From Tillus elongatus (taxonomy: Eukaryota; Arthropoda; Insecta; Coleoptera; Cleridae): 64,000 nt of DNA. The notes beneath the pieces are model-generated. The model saw only the letters and a program-made list of their open reading frames with translations, ran no database searches and had not been told where the DNA came from. Location of the stretch: NCBI GenBank assembly GCA_964006375.1, contig OZ023264.1, positions 171,900,295-171,964,294 of the forward strand. The letters are read 5' to 3'. Position 1 is the stretch's first letter; the number at the start of each line of letters is the position of its first letter. Positions 36,678 through 47,765 of the stretch are shown here, one piece after another. Made by a program: the position numbers and the translations under genes.

Positions 36678-37413
36678 TCACGATAGCCGTGCATAAGAAA
36701 TTTTGGCAGCGGTCACAATTCGTAATTGTCTTTTATTTTAAAACATTTTCAAGGTCACATCACTTCCGGTTAAACCGGAAGTAGTCATCAACTTTGCTAA
36801 TTTAAATAGAATGCCCTATTTTTTTATTGCATATTCGAATTCTCCATAATATTTTGTGAAGATTTGTATTACATTTTCCTATCCCTATCTTCAACTATTT
36901 CCTAGATATTGTGATTTTTTTTACATTTTGCGGAACTTCTTTCCTCATTTATAACACTTTGTATTTCACATGTTTTTAAAGATAAAAGGCTGGAATTTAG
37001 AATACTACAACTTCTAGGATGAAGCCTTCATATTATCTACCTAAAGTTTACCTGTATCATACAGAGTGTTTTAAATTTAAAGACCAACTTGCACATATGC
37101 AATGTTGCAAAAGTCATTTTTTTCAAATGGTGCACCCTGTATATTATTAAAAATTCGAGTTCTAAATTTAATTCTACACCGGTTTCATATAAGTTTTCCT
37201 ATACCTATCTCTTACGAGTAACTTGCTACTAGAGTTTTTAGGCAACAAACTTCTTTTCTAGAGAATATACATAACGCTGCACAATAAAGGCAGCTGTGGC
37301 TGTCAGAAAACAGAATTTTGACAACACATGAATTCTAAAGCGCCATTTATATTTTAAAGTTAATCTGAGTGTGTTTGTATTAGTCACGTTATAGAAATAA
37401 TAAGCCAATAAAA

Positions 37414-39047
37414 ATGCAGAATAGTGAAGATTACTCAAATATGGATATCTTAAATTTATTTTATATTCATGGGGAATGCAATCGGATTATAAGCAGAACA
37501 TGCCGGATGTTTAACGAGATGTATCCGACTCCATCGGCAATGACTAGAGGAAAATTCGCAAGGATAGAGGAACGATTTAAATTGACTGGAAGTGTCAAAA
37601 CTACACGACATGATCCAAAGCCAGTAATTTAAAATGAAGATAATGAGATAAACGTTTTGGCTTATTTTCAAGTTTACCCGCGTAGCTCTATTCCTGCAGC
37701 TACTCGACCTTTGAGAATATCTTTTATATATCTGTTTACAGGAATCATCCATTGCAAACACAACCAGCACCCAAAACAATCTAACACACAAATTCATACA
37801 AGCAGAACGGAATCTTATTTAGCGATGGCGCTTGGCTCACTGTCTCTGGAAAGGTAGCTTTATGGGCAACTAGTGGCAGAACGTTGTGCTGCAAAAACTC
37901 CGCCCACATCATCAATTCTGTTTCTTTTCGGTATTTATCCATTTGTTGACTGATGATCAGGATTTTATCTAACTTTTTTCTTAAGTAAAAAAAAGCGTAG
38001 AATCAAGACAATACAGTAAGTTGTGTTCCATGTTTTTTATCATGGAGGGTGGATAATACAGATCCGTAGAAACGATTACTCTGGCTTAATAAATTATATT
38101 TTTCTTTTTCTTTTTCTTTTCTGTAGCCCGTTTGGATATCTGACAGCATCATCAGACAGAACAAAAGGCATTGATTTATACGTGACAACTACAAGCAAAA
38201 ATTCGTTTATGCTATGGTATTTTGATCAAAAAATTATCTAAAAAATAAAATAAAATAACTAAACAACAACATCCATAAACGAGACTCTATACAAGAAAAA
38301 GATGAGATGGAATTTCATAAAATGCACCCATATTCAGATATAGTACTACAAGGACTTCGACATGGTGACCATTTAAAAAGAGTGGAATTATGCGAACACA
38401 TGTTTCTGAATATTCAACATGATAAGAATTTTCTCTCTAAAATTATCTGGACCGACGAATCGAAATTTAGAAGGGAAGGAATTGTGAATAGGAGAAATAG
38501 TGATTTTTGGGCAAGTGAAAATCCTAATATATTTAGAGAAGGACGTTTTCAAACAAATTTTAGTTTTAATGTGCTTTGCATTATTATGGACAATAAGGTC
38601 TCTTATGAAATTTACGAAGAAAATTTAAACGGTGAGAAATATTTGGAACTATTAAGGGGATCTGTCCGTAATTTTCTCGCAAGGCTACCACTAGATATAA
38701 GGCAAAGCTGCTGGTATCAGCTAGACGGCGCGCCTGCCTACTCCACTGGTGAAGTTTACTGACACTTAAAGCAATTATTTGAAGACAGATGGATTGGGCC
38801 CAACGGTCCTTGGAGATGGCCTCCCCGCTCTCCTGATTTAACGCCTGCCGATTTTTATCTCTGGGGGCGTATAAAAATTTAAGTGTATGACACAAGAGTG
38901 CAAAGTAGAGAGGATCTTTTAAATCGTGTAATTAGAGCTTTTGGAGATTTGGATCCAAATGAAATCAAAAGAGCTACTACGAATGAGATGAACCGTAAAA
39001 TTTTGCAGTGCCTTGACCAAGATGGTGGTCACATAGAACATTTATAG
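37414..39047 (+). pseudogene. DD41D transposase (family C), interrupted
   Basis: N-terminal HTH from MQNSEDYSNMDILNLFYIHG, with NRIISRTCRMFNEMYPTPSA and then RIEERFKLTGSVKTTRHDP, and a stop. The second HTH starts NVLAYFQVYPRSSIPAATR and is broken at about 37721 by ~560 unrelated bases, resuming near 38285. From EFHKMHPYSDIVLQGL on it is open: first Asp in IIWTDESKFRREGIVNRRN, second in CWYQLDGAPAYSTG, a TGA shortly after, third in PPRSPDLTPADFYLWG at 41 residues. The C-terminus ends DQDGGHIEHL. The catalytic half is close to intact. Confidence 0.9.
37721..38284. other. ~560-bp insertion inside the family C transposase gene
   Basis: Lies between codons that are adjacent in the family D copy (59.9 kb). 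It has no open frame through it, and no GT/AG pair restores the frame obviously. It contains a TTTTTCTTTTTCTTTTTC run followed by TGTAG. It could be a long intron or a small insertion of unknown type. Confidence 0.5.
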
Positions 39048-39859
39048 TGATGGTAGCATTTAAATTTGAATTAACTTTTTTTTATTTGTGTTTGTTTAGT
39101 TTTTGTTTATTGTTAATATTTGTTTTTATTTATTTTTAAATAATTACATTAAATATTTTTATGAAATCATATCACTTTTGTTATCTGACTGATAGCCACA
39201 GCTAGATTTGTTTTGTAGTCTAACGTGTACTCTTTAGAAGAGGAGGTTGTTACCTAAAAATGCTAATAACAAGCAAGATATTGAAGATAGGTATAGAAAA
39301 ACTTATACTAAATCGGTGTAGAATTAAATTTAGAACTCAAATTTTTAATAATATATAGGGTGTTCTATTTGAAGAAAAGAAACTTTTACCACGTTGAATA
39401 TGTCTAAGTTAGTAACAAAATTTAGAACATTCTGTACGACACAGGTAAACTTAAGACACATAATATGAAAGCTCCCTCCCACAAGTTAAGAAATTCTAAA
39501 TTCGAGCCTTTTATCTTTAAAAACATGTGAAATCCAAACTATTATAAATAAGGTTGCAAAATCAGCGAAATACAGAGAAATCACAATATCTTTGGAACAG
39601 TTGAAGATAGGGATAGGAAAGCCTAATATAAATCTTCACGAAATTTTAAGGAGAATCCGAATATACAATAAAAAATGGGGCATTCTATTTAAATTAGCAA
39701 AGTTGATGACTACTTTCGGTCTAACCGGAAGTGATGTGACCTTGAAAATATTTTAGAATAAAAGGCAATTACTAATTGTGACCGCTGCCAAAATCTCAAA
39801 ATTTAGGATATCAGGGATTTTTATAAACTTCTAATGCACGGCTATCGTGAAAAAACCTG

Positions 39860-40180
39860 TATATGTATGTATATATCACACCGATAACTCAAAAAATAAT
39901 GGGGGATTTTGATCAAATCTGGCAAATACCTTCCTTTTGCAAGTGGCTTGGAGAGATTCGTTAATCAGGCAAATAGGCTCAAGTTTTCTAGGAAACTTTT
40001 GTGTTTTCTTTCGAAAAAAATTTATGTCTCCGGAAATAACAAAGTAAGGGCAACAAAATTTATAACGATGCTTTCTGTTATGAAGAGTATCCCATGTACC
40101 AAAATTTAGATTTCTATGTTCAAAGACAAAAAAGGTTAGAGGTACATTAATTTCTAATTAACTAAATCTGATACAATAAA
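39860..40180 (+). repeat. Hub repeat right arm (continuation of 36480-36669)
   Basis: TATATGTATGTATATATCAC, then ACCGATAACTCAAAAAATAA and CTTTTGCAAGTGGCTTGGAG. Together with the left arm at 36.5 kb this rebuilds the layout seen uninterrupted at 22.74-22.96 kb. Confidence 0.85.
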
Positions 40181-40406
40181 GTTCTAACGTCATAATTGAT
40201 ACTTATGGTAGGAGTAAGGATGTGAGTGAAAAATACGACAATAAATGACTAACAAACTCCTAGATATGTATCTAAGTCGTTATTTTCTTTGATTTCGTTA
40301 AAATATAAGCAAAAAATCCATTGTAAATCAAAATTGTTTTGTGTAAATATTAAAGACGTTAGACAATTAACGCGTATTGCGGGATATACCTGCTAGTATT
40401 TGCACG

Positions 40407-40490
40407 CCGAGCGTGGCCAAGTGGGCTAAGCCCTGTACATCGGACAATATAATTCTACATGACGAGTTCTAATCCTAGTTAGTGACATTA
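40407..40490 (+). other. tRNA-like sequence, probable SINE head or tRNA pseudogene
   Basis: GCCGAGCGTGGCCAAGTGGG has an A box (TGGCCAAGTGG), and GAGTTCTAATCC resembles a B box with two changes. No convincing acceptor stem pairing, so an active tRNA gene is unlikely. No body shared with SINE families A-C. Confidence 0.4.
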
Positions 40491-40726
40491 CTTTTTACCA
40501 ATTTTTTTAGTCTCATTTCACTCTACCGTTACCTAATCAGATTGTTGTTATGCCGATGAATTTTTTAGCGAGTTTTTGTGCAAAAAATAAATTGATAAAC
40601 AGTAGATGAAAGTTTTAAGACTTAATTCAATTTGAATAGCATATTTGGCTGCTTATTCTTGCCCTAACTTAGTGAAACCGTTCCATATATAACACACTCG
40701 TAGACTTTTCCCGTGGGGACAGATTC

Positions 40727-40728
<2 letters not shown>
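40491..40728. other. No recognised feature
   Basis: AT-rich spacer; nothing seen. Confidence 0.3.

Positions 40729-40801
<73 letters not shown>
40729..40801. repeat. (TA)n microsatellite, 73 bp
   Basis: Pure TA run. Its flanks are not recognisably hub arms. Confidence 0.95.
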
Positions 40802-40805
<4 letters not shown>

Positions 40806-42354
40806 ATATGCAACGTAATATATGACTTTATATATGTGGTGGTATTAAGCGATGTGTATGGTTTAATCCTCAATAGTGTTGATATTATTGTTATGCAGAA
40901 ACCTTTCCTTAGCCCTTCCTCTCTAATACAACAGTTTGTGGCAAACTGATGTAGTTTCCGATGTCATCAGGATACACACACACTTAAAATTAAGAAAACT
41001 CGCTGTTACCAGCATCTGCAGTGATTTTAGGGTCATGCTACTAGAAGACGGGGACAAATTTAAGACTAATGCCTTAATTTGCAAACTTTTTCTTGGTGAC
41101 TTATCAAACCAAACAAACGAAGTAAAACCTTCATTTTGGTTGATATTTCGTTAAAAGTATTCCTTGTTAGAACTGAATTATGCTGCACCATCTTACGATC
41201 GTCAACCTCAACATGTTATCGCTAGCCAAGAATAATTTTATAAATAAATATACACGTATGTACTCCACGCAAAGAACTTGAGAGTTGGTATGTGGGTACG
41301 AGAGGATGCCGAAATGTAATAAAATGCCAGCTGAAAGTATATTTAATTAGAACTCTGATGATTTTACTAAATATGTCCTGCTTTGCTTTTATCTACTTGA
41401 TTCTACAAGATACACACATACCGTAATGCGGTTGGCAGAGTTGAAAGTTAGCACTCGCAGACTCCACCAACTAGTGCCTCTCGGTTCGCCTCTTGCCTTG
41501 TCGTCGACATCATTTTAATTGAGTTCCCAATTTGTGCAGCTACAGAACACAAACTAATTTGAAAAGTGCGAGAGTTTATTATAAGGTTAGTTGACAAGAG
41601 ATAAAATTCACTTATGTTGACTGATCACGTTTTCCGCATGAGTCCGCTCCTTGTGAAGCGTAGGTTAAAGTATGTTGACAGATAGGATAAACTCGAAGTC
41701 TCTCTTCCGGTGAGAAACGTGCTCGGACCGGAAGTGACTCTACTTATGACTTCCTACACCCCTGACATCTACGGAATATAATCGCTAACTAGACACTTAT
41801 TGAGACATCAGAAAGTCCCTTAAGAGCAAGGTGCACATTACATTTACCTAGGTAACTTGATATCCTGCTAAGAGAGTTTCATCTATGACGAGTTTGGAAA
41901 GTGGAAGTTAACAAGTAAAAATCGTCATCAAGTAGAAATGAGAAGATACTTTGTAGTTTCACTGCAAATACTACTAATTTAAATTATTACACCGAACGCT
42001 GGTCGTGGCTTTTGTGATCTGCCGTCCGAAGGGTGGAGTGGTCAGTCGGAAAAATGCCAATAGAAGAGTCTCGAGCGCCATCACTTTCAACATAGATGGT
42101 TTAGGCAGAAAGCGGAAGCCCTAAAGAAAAAACTGTAAAATTGCGCAGACGGACCACCCTGTGGATGCAGAATACCTGGGTAGTATTCAGTGGAGAAGGT
42201 TGCTGTCCAGGGGTTGGAATTGTTTTAGGTTTAGAGGGAACTTATGCTAGTGAGTAAAAGCTGAAGGTACAAAAATACAGCTTTATTAAAATAAGAAATA
42301 TATTAAAAAAATATATAGAAATAATTACAAAATTAAACGAATATTTTCGCTAGG
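40802..42354. other. No recognised feature
   Basis: About 1.5 kb, slightly less AT-rich at 41.4-42.2 kb, with no open frame above 72 codons, no known motif and no repeat shared with the window. Confidence 0.4.
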
Positions 42355-42445
42355 GTTGAAGCCACTTGCAAAAAGAATTTACCCACCAAATTTTATCAAA
42401 ATGGGTCCATTATTTTTTGAGTTATCGGTGTGATACATATATAAG
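42355..42445 (-). repeat. Hub repeat right-arm fragment
   Basis: TTTACCCACCAAATTTTATC, AAAATGGGTCCATTATTTTT and GAGTTATCGGTGTGATACAT are the reversed right arm, ending at a hub that continues into an AT-rich simple repeat. Confidence 0.8.
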
Positions 42446-42476
42446 TTATAATAATAACAACAACAATAATAATAAT

Positions 42477-42522
<46 letters not shown>
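42446..42522. repeat. (ATA/ACA)n then (TA)n simple repeat
   Basis: Trinucleotide-like AATAATAACAACAACAATAA passing into a 42-base TA run at 42481. Confidence 0.95.
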
Positions 42523-42526
<4 letters not shown>

Positions 42527-42601
42527 ATATTGCACTACACTGTAATCACTTTTAAATATACACTGTATTTGTTTCCTGTACGTTAGTGATTTCTTATTGG
42601 T

Positions 42602-42650
42602 TTGCTTGGACTGCCGTTTCGAACCGTCCCGGCTCATCATCAGCACGCTA
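42602..42650 (-). ncRNA. Hammerhead-ribozyme-like motif 5, intact core
   Basis: Minus strand: core CTGATGA (complement of 42637-42643), one extra T, a six-pair hairpin GAGCCG-GGA-CGGTTC, GAAAC (42616-42620), tetraloop GGCA and GTC (42609-42611). Stem I GCGTG with CAAGC pairs at four of five positions. It lies ~155 bases 3' of the GIY-YIG reading frame, on the same strand. All fixed core positions are kept; an extra base after A9 is known from some natural hammerheads such as that of chrysanthemum chlorotic mottle viroid. Confidence 0.65.
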
Positions 42651-42806
42651 CTGACTGTTATCGCTCTTGTGTGGTCTACGTCTGAGATTGTACGTGGCGC
42701 CTGCGCCGTGAGCTTCTATTGGTCGGTTTACTGTTCTCTGATTGGTTGTGCCTTCGGACTGTGTCGTGTGTATCGGTCTCCTGTCTTGATCACTGTGGTT
42801 TGATAA

Positions 42807-43240
42807 TTAGTCTATTTGTATGGCCTTTATTAAGTTTTGTACTTGGATTTGTTCTGGCATTAATTGTTTCTTATTGTTTGTTTGTTGAATGTAGTATTGT
42901 TCCCAGATTTCAATTTTTTTGTGGTCTTTAACATGTTTCATTAGTTGTAATTGGGTGATGTCTGGTTTTTGGTGTTGTGTGTTGTGAATGTGTGTAGCTA
43001 CGTTTGATTTGTAGCCAGGTATGTGGATTTTATCTAATGCTGTTATATGTTCCTTGAATCTTGTTTCTATTGATTTTTTTGTCATTCCTATATATTTTTT
43101 ATTGCATGTGTGACATTCTATTAGATATATTCCGTTTCATTCATGCGGGTTGTGTTATTGTTTTTATTTATTTTGCTTATTATTTTGTTATTGGTTTTGT
43201 AGCTCATTTTTAAGTCATATTGTTTGAGTGTTTGTGTTAT
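42807..43240 (-). pseudogene. Penelope-like element: GIY-YIG endonuclease fragment (second family)
   Basis: On the minus strand, after a frameshift near 43135, the frame reads GIYLIECHTCNKKYIGMTKK, with GIY, the CxxC pair, YIG and the catalytic Arg in TRFKEHITAL. ATHIHNTQHQ follows, then the late Glu in EIWEQYYIQQ, ending at 42807. Upstream codons (SYKTNNKIISKINKNNNTTR) are the poorly conserved linker before the nuclease. The RT is absent. The 5' side ends where a SINE begins at about 43252. It is distinct from the element at 33.7 kb. It would act with an RT in target-primed insertion. Confidence 0.88.
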
Positions 43241-43251
43241 TTGGAATACGC

Positions 43252-43431
43252 TCACTCCGAAGGGTGGAACGTGTAGACATTCAAATTTCTCAAATACAAT
43301 GTCAGAATCTCGGTTGATGGTAATTTATTACAGTTTGTACAGAAAAAGTAAAAGGGAAATCCTGAAAATCGAACCCAGTACCCTTCGGTTCAGAGGCAAA
43401 CGTTCTTACCCACGGACTACCGAGGCTCCTA
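43252..43431 (-). mobile_element. tRNA-derived SINE (family A), copy 6, 3'-truncated
   Basis: Minus strand: GAGCCTCGGTAGTCCGTGGG head, B-box region GGTTCGATTTT, then the body only as far as CCACCCTTCGGAGTG. The rest of the body is missing where the Penelope-like sequence starts. Both boxes are mutated. Confidence 0.85.
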
Positions 43432-43574
43432 TAGCGAGTTTAAACGAAACATGGGAAATATATTTTGTTTTTAATTATTATTATTATTATTATAAAAATT
43501 TTGTTGCTGGACGCCAAGTATTTTTAAATGACAATATAAATTATAAAATATTTGTTATTATTATTGTCATATAA
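43432..43574. repeat. AT-rich spacer with (ATT)n
   Basis: TTATTATTATTATTATAAAA and later TTATTATTATTGTC simple stretches. Nothing else seen. Confidence 0.5.
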
Positions 43575-45080
43575 GAGGACATACGTTGTCACTTTTTGGT
43601 AGCTACCTTCATGAAAGAATACAACGTGTGAGAGCGGGTGACTGTGTGAGTGAAGGACGAGTGGTTACGTGTGGTGTGCCACAGGGGAGTATATTGGGTC
43701 CAATATTGTTTTCGATTTACGTAAATGATATAATTGAAGACCTTACTTTGGACTGTATACCAATTGCTTATGCAGATGATACCGTTCTGGTGTTTGTGGG
43801 AAATCAATGAGAAAAACAGTTTGATAGAGCGGAGACAACAATCAATCATGTGAAAGAGGTACTAGACAGTAACTTACCAGCGTTGAACCTAACAAAAACA
43901 TCATATGTGGCTTTCTCACCGACAGCAGCCGGAAAAACATCCTCCACTCTATCAATTAGTATACATGATGATGGCTGTAAACAAGCTGAGTCTCAGAGCG
44001 TAAAATATCTTGGTCTGCTGGTAGACAATAATTTAAAATGGCAAGAACATGCAGCATATATGAATGCAAAGGTGAAAAAGATGGTCTACAAATTCTACAC
44101 CTTACGAAATATTTTAACAACAAAAAACTTAATACTATTTTACAGGTCTCTCTTGGAGTCTTTTATAAGGTATGGTATTATTTTCTGGGGGTCGTGCTAT
44201 GAAAATGCATTAGCTGTGCTTCAAGTTACTCAAAATAGTATATTAAAAGTCATTCTTCATAGCGATTCTAGGTCTAGTACGAACTTTCTTTACAATAACG
44301 ACTATATTAAGCTACTCGATATAAGAGGAATGTTTATATTAAATGTACTAAAACATGTGCATCATCATTTTAGGGCAATAAATGTAGTGGACCGTAGATA
44401 TGGGATATGGCACAAGTTGTAGAATATGTGAAAACTTGACACTTCCACCGGTAAATAGGAGCGTTTATAAAAGATCGCTTTTATTTTGGGGGTCCAAAGT
44501 TATATAATCAATTACCAACAAATTTGAGAAGTTTATCTAAATCTAAATTTAGGAAAGGAATTTGTTGCTTTGTTTTTTTAAAGCAGGTCGAACTGAAAGA
44601 AATGTTAAATTAGAGAGCAGTATGATAGTTGAGTGATATGGAGAATGTAGTCTTGCTACTTGAAGCGAAAGTTGAATGGATGTGTTGCCTGGACAAGGTG
44701 CAGGTAAAATAAATGTGTACTGTGTGTGAGTGTGTTGTCGTGAGTGCGTGTCTGCGTGCATATGTGCGTGTAAGTATAATATGCATGGATGGAGGAGTGG
44801 ATGGGTGAGTACTATGATGCGTAAGAACATTTTGGTGGTGGGTGGTATAGAGGTGTCGGTTGTATGGATATCATATATGCAGTTGTTTAAATAGAAAACT
44901 ATGAAAGAGGGAGACTAAGGGTTGACGACTATATTGAGTGTAGGATATCCTGTTGATTCCCCTACTGAGGTTAACCCGAGGACATTGTTTTGGTTTAAAG
45001 TCGCATCTCGCATCCTTTGAGGATCAGGACACATCTGGTTAGATTGCGGCACAAAGAAGAAGGAAAAAAGGAGATATTAT
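43575..45080 (+). pseudogene. Non-LTR retrotransposon, RT second half with C-terminus and 3' UTR
   Basis: Begins inside the RT: LFGSYLHERIQRVRAGDCVS, GVPQGSILGPILFSIYVNDI and the catalytic YADDTV. A stop follows (GNQ*), then LNLTKTSYVAFSPTA, YLGLLVDNNLKWQEHAAYMN, and RSLLESFIRYGIIFWGSCYE to about 44422. Two frameshifts later the tail reads LPPVNRSVYKRSLLF and KLYNQLPTNLRSLSKSKFRK. A long 3' UTR, GT-rich at 44.7-44.8 kb, runs to roughly 45080 (GGCACAAAGAAGAAGGAAAA). 5'-truncated copy of a Jockey/CR1-like LINE, different from the one at 2-3.4 kb. Confidence 0.85.
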
Positions 45081-46300
45081 GGGTATTAACCGGTTTAATT
45101 AATTAACTGAGGATTATATAGAGTTAGCTTGAAAAGATACAAACAAGTCATGTTGACTTAGGTATCCAAGGAAATATATTTTAGTTGCATTAAGATAATT
45201 CTGGTATTTGGAAATGTTTATAATCTTAATCTCGTGTATTGTTGGATTGAATTGAATACAATATGCCCCAAATTGAATATGATCTGTAAGGGCTCTAATT
45301 CACACTTATTTTAAAAAAATATTTTGTTTGAAATTCCTAGGACAGAACGGATTCTGTCAGTAAATTTTCTCTACCAGAATTTGCTAAAAATTGCAGACAG
45401 TTTCCTTTTATCAAGCCGACCGGCTAACAATTTGTCAGTTTTCAAAAAAATCCTCTCAGAATTTCTAAAGTCAACGATTTTTTGTCAAAAATTCAACATC
45501 TGTTTGGTTACAAATGTGTCATTTTTATCAAATATACGTCATCTTCTAAGATCTAGCGCTAGAACCTTTTTATGCTATAAACTACAAAAGACGTCATAAA
45601 TAATTAACCCACAAAAACATTATGACGTGAACACGACCACATTTAGAAATATTTCCTCTCCTACTCGAATAGTTCAAGAGAGACTGCAAAAAGTCATAAT
45701 TCATGTGGCTCTGAGAGAGTGGCAAACGACTATGGAGATAGTAGTAACATCAGCCTCCCTCCAACTAATAAATAATAAATCAAGTAAACACGGTGGGGCC
45801 ACACAGGTTCGGCGCCACCCCTTAATCTTTCTGAATTATTTCCACTTAGCTATCAGATCCAAAGATTAATATGCCAGCTAAAGTGAAGAGTCCGATATAA
45901 GCCACGGTTCGGGGGAGGCAAAGAAATAATTAAATTCATTTCAGTTACACATATGATTAGGTTTCTAGGACTATAATAATATATGGCTCCTCAGATCCTT
46001 GATTATATTTATCTGTCTTGAATGGCAAACACGTTAATATTTCCTGACGTATGAAATTAAGCCGCAAAAAAACTAAATATAATAAAAACACTCAACTGCA
46101 TCCACTTTCTCCTAAATATTAAGCTAGTAATAAGTTACCGTCAATAAGCATTTTTACTTAATATTTCCTAGTAGAATGCACCTTGAGATTAACAACATTT
46201 TTTTTAATTATTAAGAGATTTTACGTATATCCAGAAATTATGATGGAAAATTTGATATCATTTCTCTGTTACACATTCTAATTATTTATTTTACCTTTTG
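45081..46300. other. No recognised feature
   Basis: 45.28-45.58 kb resembles degraded hub left-arm sequence (GGGCTCTAATTCACACTTAT). The remainder is AT-rich and unrecognised. Confidence 0.35.
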
Positions 46301-46323
46301 AAAAATGTTTGGGTTAGTTAAAC

Positions 46324-47343
46324 ATGATATTGACAACAGAAAATGCAATTACTTTTTCAAAATTAAACACGTATCATACGTCAATATTGAAACCGAAATT
46401 TATATCAAAAGAATTAGAAAATATTGAAAACCATATCTCAAAATCAAGATTAATAACAAAATCCGACATTTCACTTTACGAAAAAATATATATTTTTTTA
46501 AACCGTTCAAATTGACTTTAAAATTATATTCCAAATAGATATATCTTTAGTAGACAAATCAGATTATATATTTTTTTCAATTGTATGCATTACCAGTCCG
46601 TATACCTTCATAATGATTGTCCCTAGAACCAAGTACCTAATCCTTAGCAGCAAACATTACGCTTACAGAAACGAAAAGTGTAGGAATCTAAAAGACCAAA
46701 CATACTTTTGTGAAAATGACAACCCGACACCACTTAACGAGAACAACCCATGCGAAATTAAATTGATCAACTTCCAGAAACCGATAAACAATTGCAAGCA
46801 AGAACTTGTTAAAATAACAAAAACAACAGTCTCTAAATATGGCAATGCACAATACATCATAGTGGCACTCGAAGAAACGAAGATCAAACTTAGCTGCGAA
46901 GACAATGAAGAAACCAAAATAATCAGCGGAACAAAACTGGCGACTCTGAAACCCAAATGCCAACTTATCATCAATAGCGAAAGATTCAGTTCGATACAAA
47001 TGGCATCCGAAACACAACAATCGTTCAATCTCCCAAACATCGAATTGGTACAAATAAAGCACCCATATTCCCAGACAAATTGCCAGAACTAAAATTAAAA
47101 AATGTCCAACTGCACGACTTGAACAATATCAAATCCCAGTTACAATCCATCAATGGCAGAATTCCAGGAACCATCGATTTGCCCATATACCACCCTAGTG
47201 TATGGACAATTATATTATACATTGTGATAATAATAACAATAATCACAATAACTTCAAGATACATCTGGCAGAAATCAGAAACAAAAACTGCTGACTCCAA
47301 ACCAATTACTGGATTCCCGATGATTATTCGGAACGAACCATAA
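46324..47343 (+). pseudogene. Endogenous retrovirus (gypsy/errantivirus-like) env C-terminal remnant
   Basis: Two overlapping frames (46613-47092 and 47080-47343) make one Cys-containing ectodomain followed by a membrane anchor and a short tail, joined across a frameshift near 47080. Cysteines lie in the N-terminal third and around the middle. A hydrophobic, Ile/Thr-rich segment of about 21 residues starts near 47197, and a ~30-residue cytoplasmic tail ends in a stop at 47341. This order matches the C-terminal half of insect errantivirus envelope proteins, which derive from a baculovirus-type fusion protein. No gag or pol is present, and an upstream frame at 46324-46515 may be an eroded earlier piece. 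It ends just before a purine tract and a likely LTR. Recognition is by overall pattern, so confidence is moderate. Confidence 0.6.
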
Positions 47344-47356
47344 GCTTCGTTCTCTA

Positions 47357-47765
47357 AAGGATGGAGGAGATAACAATAGCCAACTCATACAATGTATATA
47401 AGAAGTACAGATCCCGATTCAACACCCAAGGTCGCTGACGAATGGGTTAATTAAAAGCAGCGCAATTAGAAGAATAGACTATTCATAAATGGGTAAACAA
47501 CTAGACCTTCAAATCAGCAACCAGCCACCTGCTAGGATCACCTTCAAGATTGCAACCTAGTGTGGAAACCGCCTCTCGGTCCACGCCCCACCAGAGACTA
47601 TATATGGAAGTTACCAGACCACGGACGAACATTCCTACATTGTTATTGCTTAAGTCTTTTTTAAGTTGTCATAATTTATATTTATCATTTCTTATTATTA
47701 TTCATAAGTATTTTGTGCAACTACAATCAATAAATTCTTTTAAAAATTCAAGTTTGTTAACAAGA
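47357..47765 (+). repeat. Polypurine tract and probable 3' LTR
   Basis: AAGGATGGAGGAGA at 47357-47370 sits 15 bases after the env stop, as a polypurine primer should. The following ~390 bases contain GTATATAAG at about 47394 (TATA-like) and AATAAATTC near 47729 (poly-A signal-like). No second copy is in the window, so the LTR ends cannot be fixed. Confidence 0.5.

Larger units (their letters stand above)
36670..39859 (+). mobile_element. DD41D transposon family C (locus 6), ~3.2 kb, ~600-bp TIRs
   Basis: The right end is CGTGAAAAAACCTG at 39859, followed by TA. The left end starts in the T-run and CACGATAGCCGTGCAT at about 36670, its first bases merged with the TA tract. The inverted repeats extend to about 37260 and 39230. 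The left one lacks a ~35-base block present on the right near 39790-39830. They contain the palindrome CACTTCCGGTTAAACCGGAA and repeated CCCTGTATATTATT-type modules. The element carries one transposase pseudogene. Confidence 0.9.

Noticed and set aside
40407..40490. Possible active tRNA gene
   Set aside because: Acceptor stem does not pair and the B box has changes; more likely a SINE head or pseudogene.
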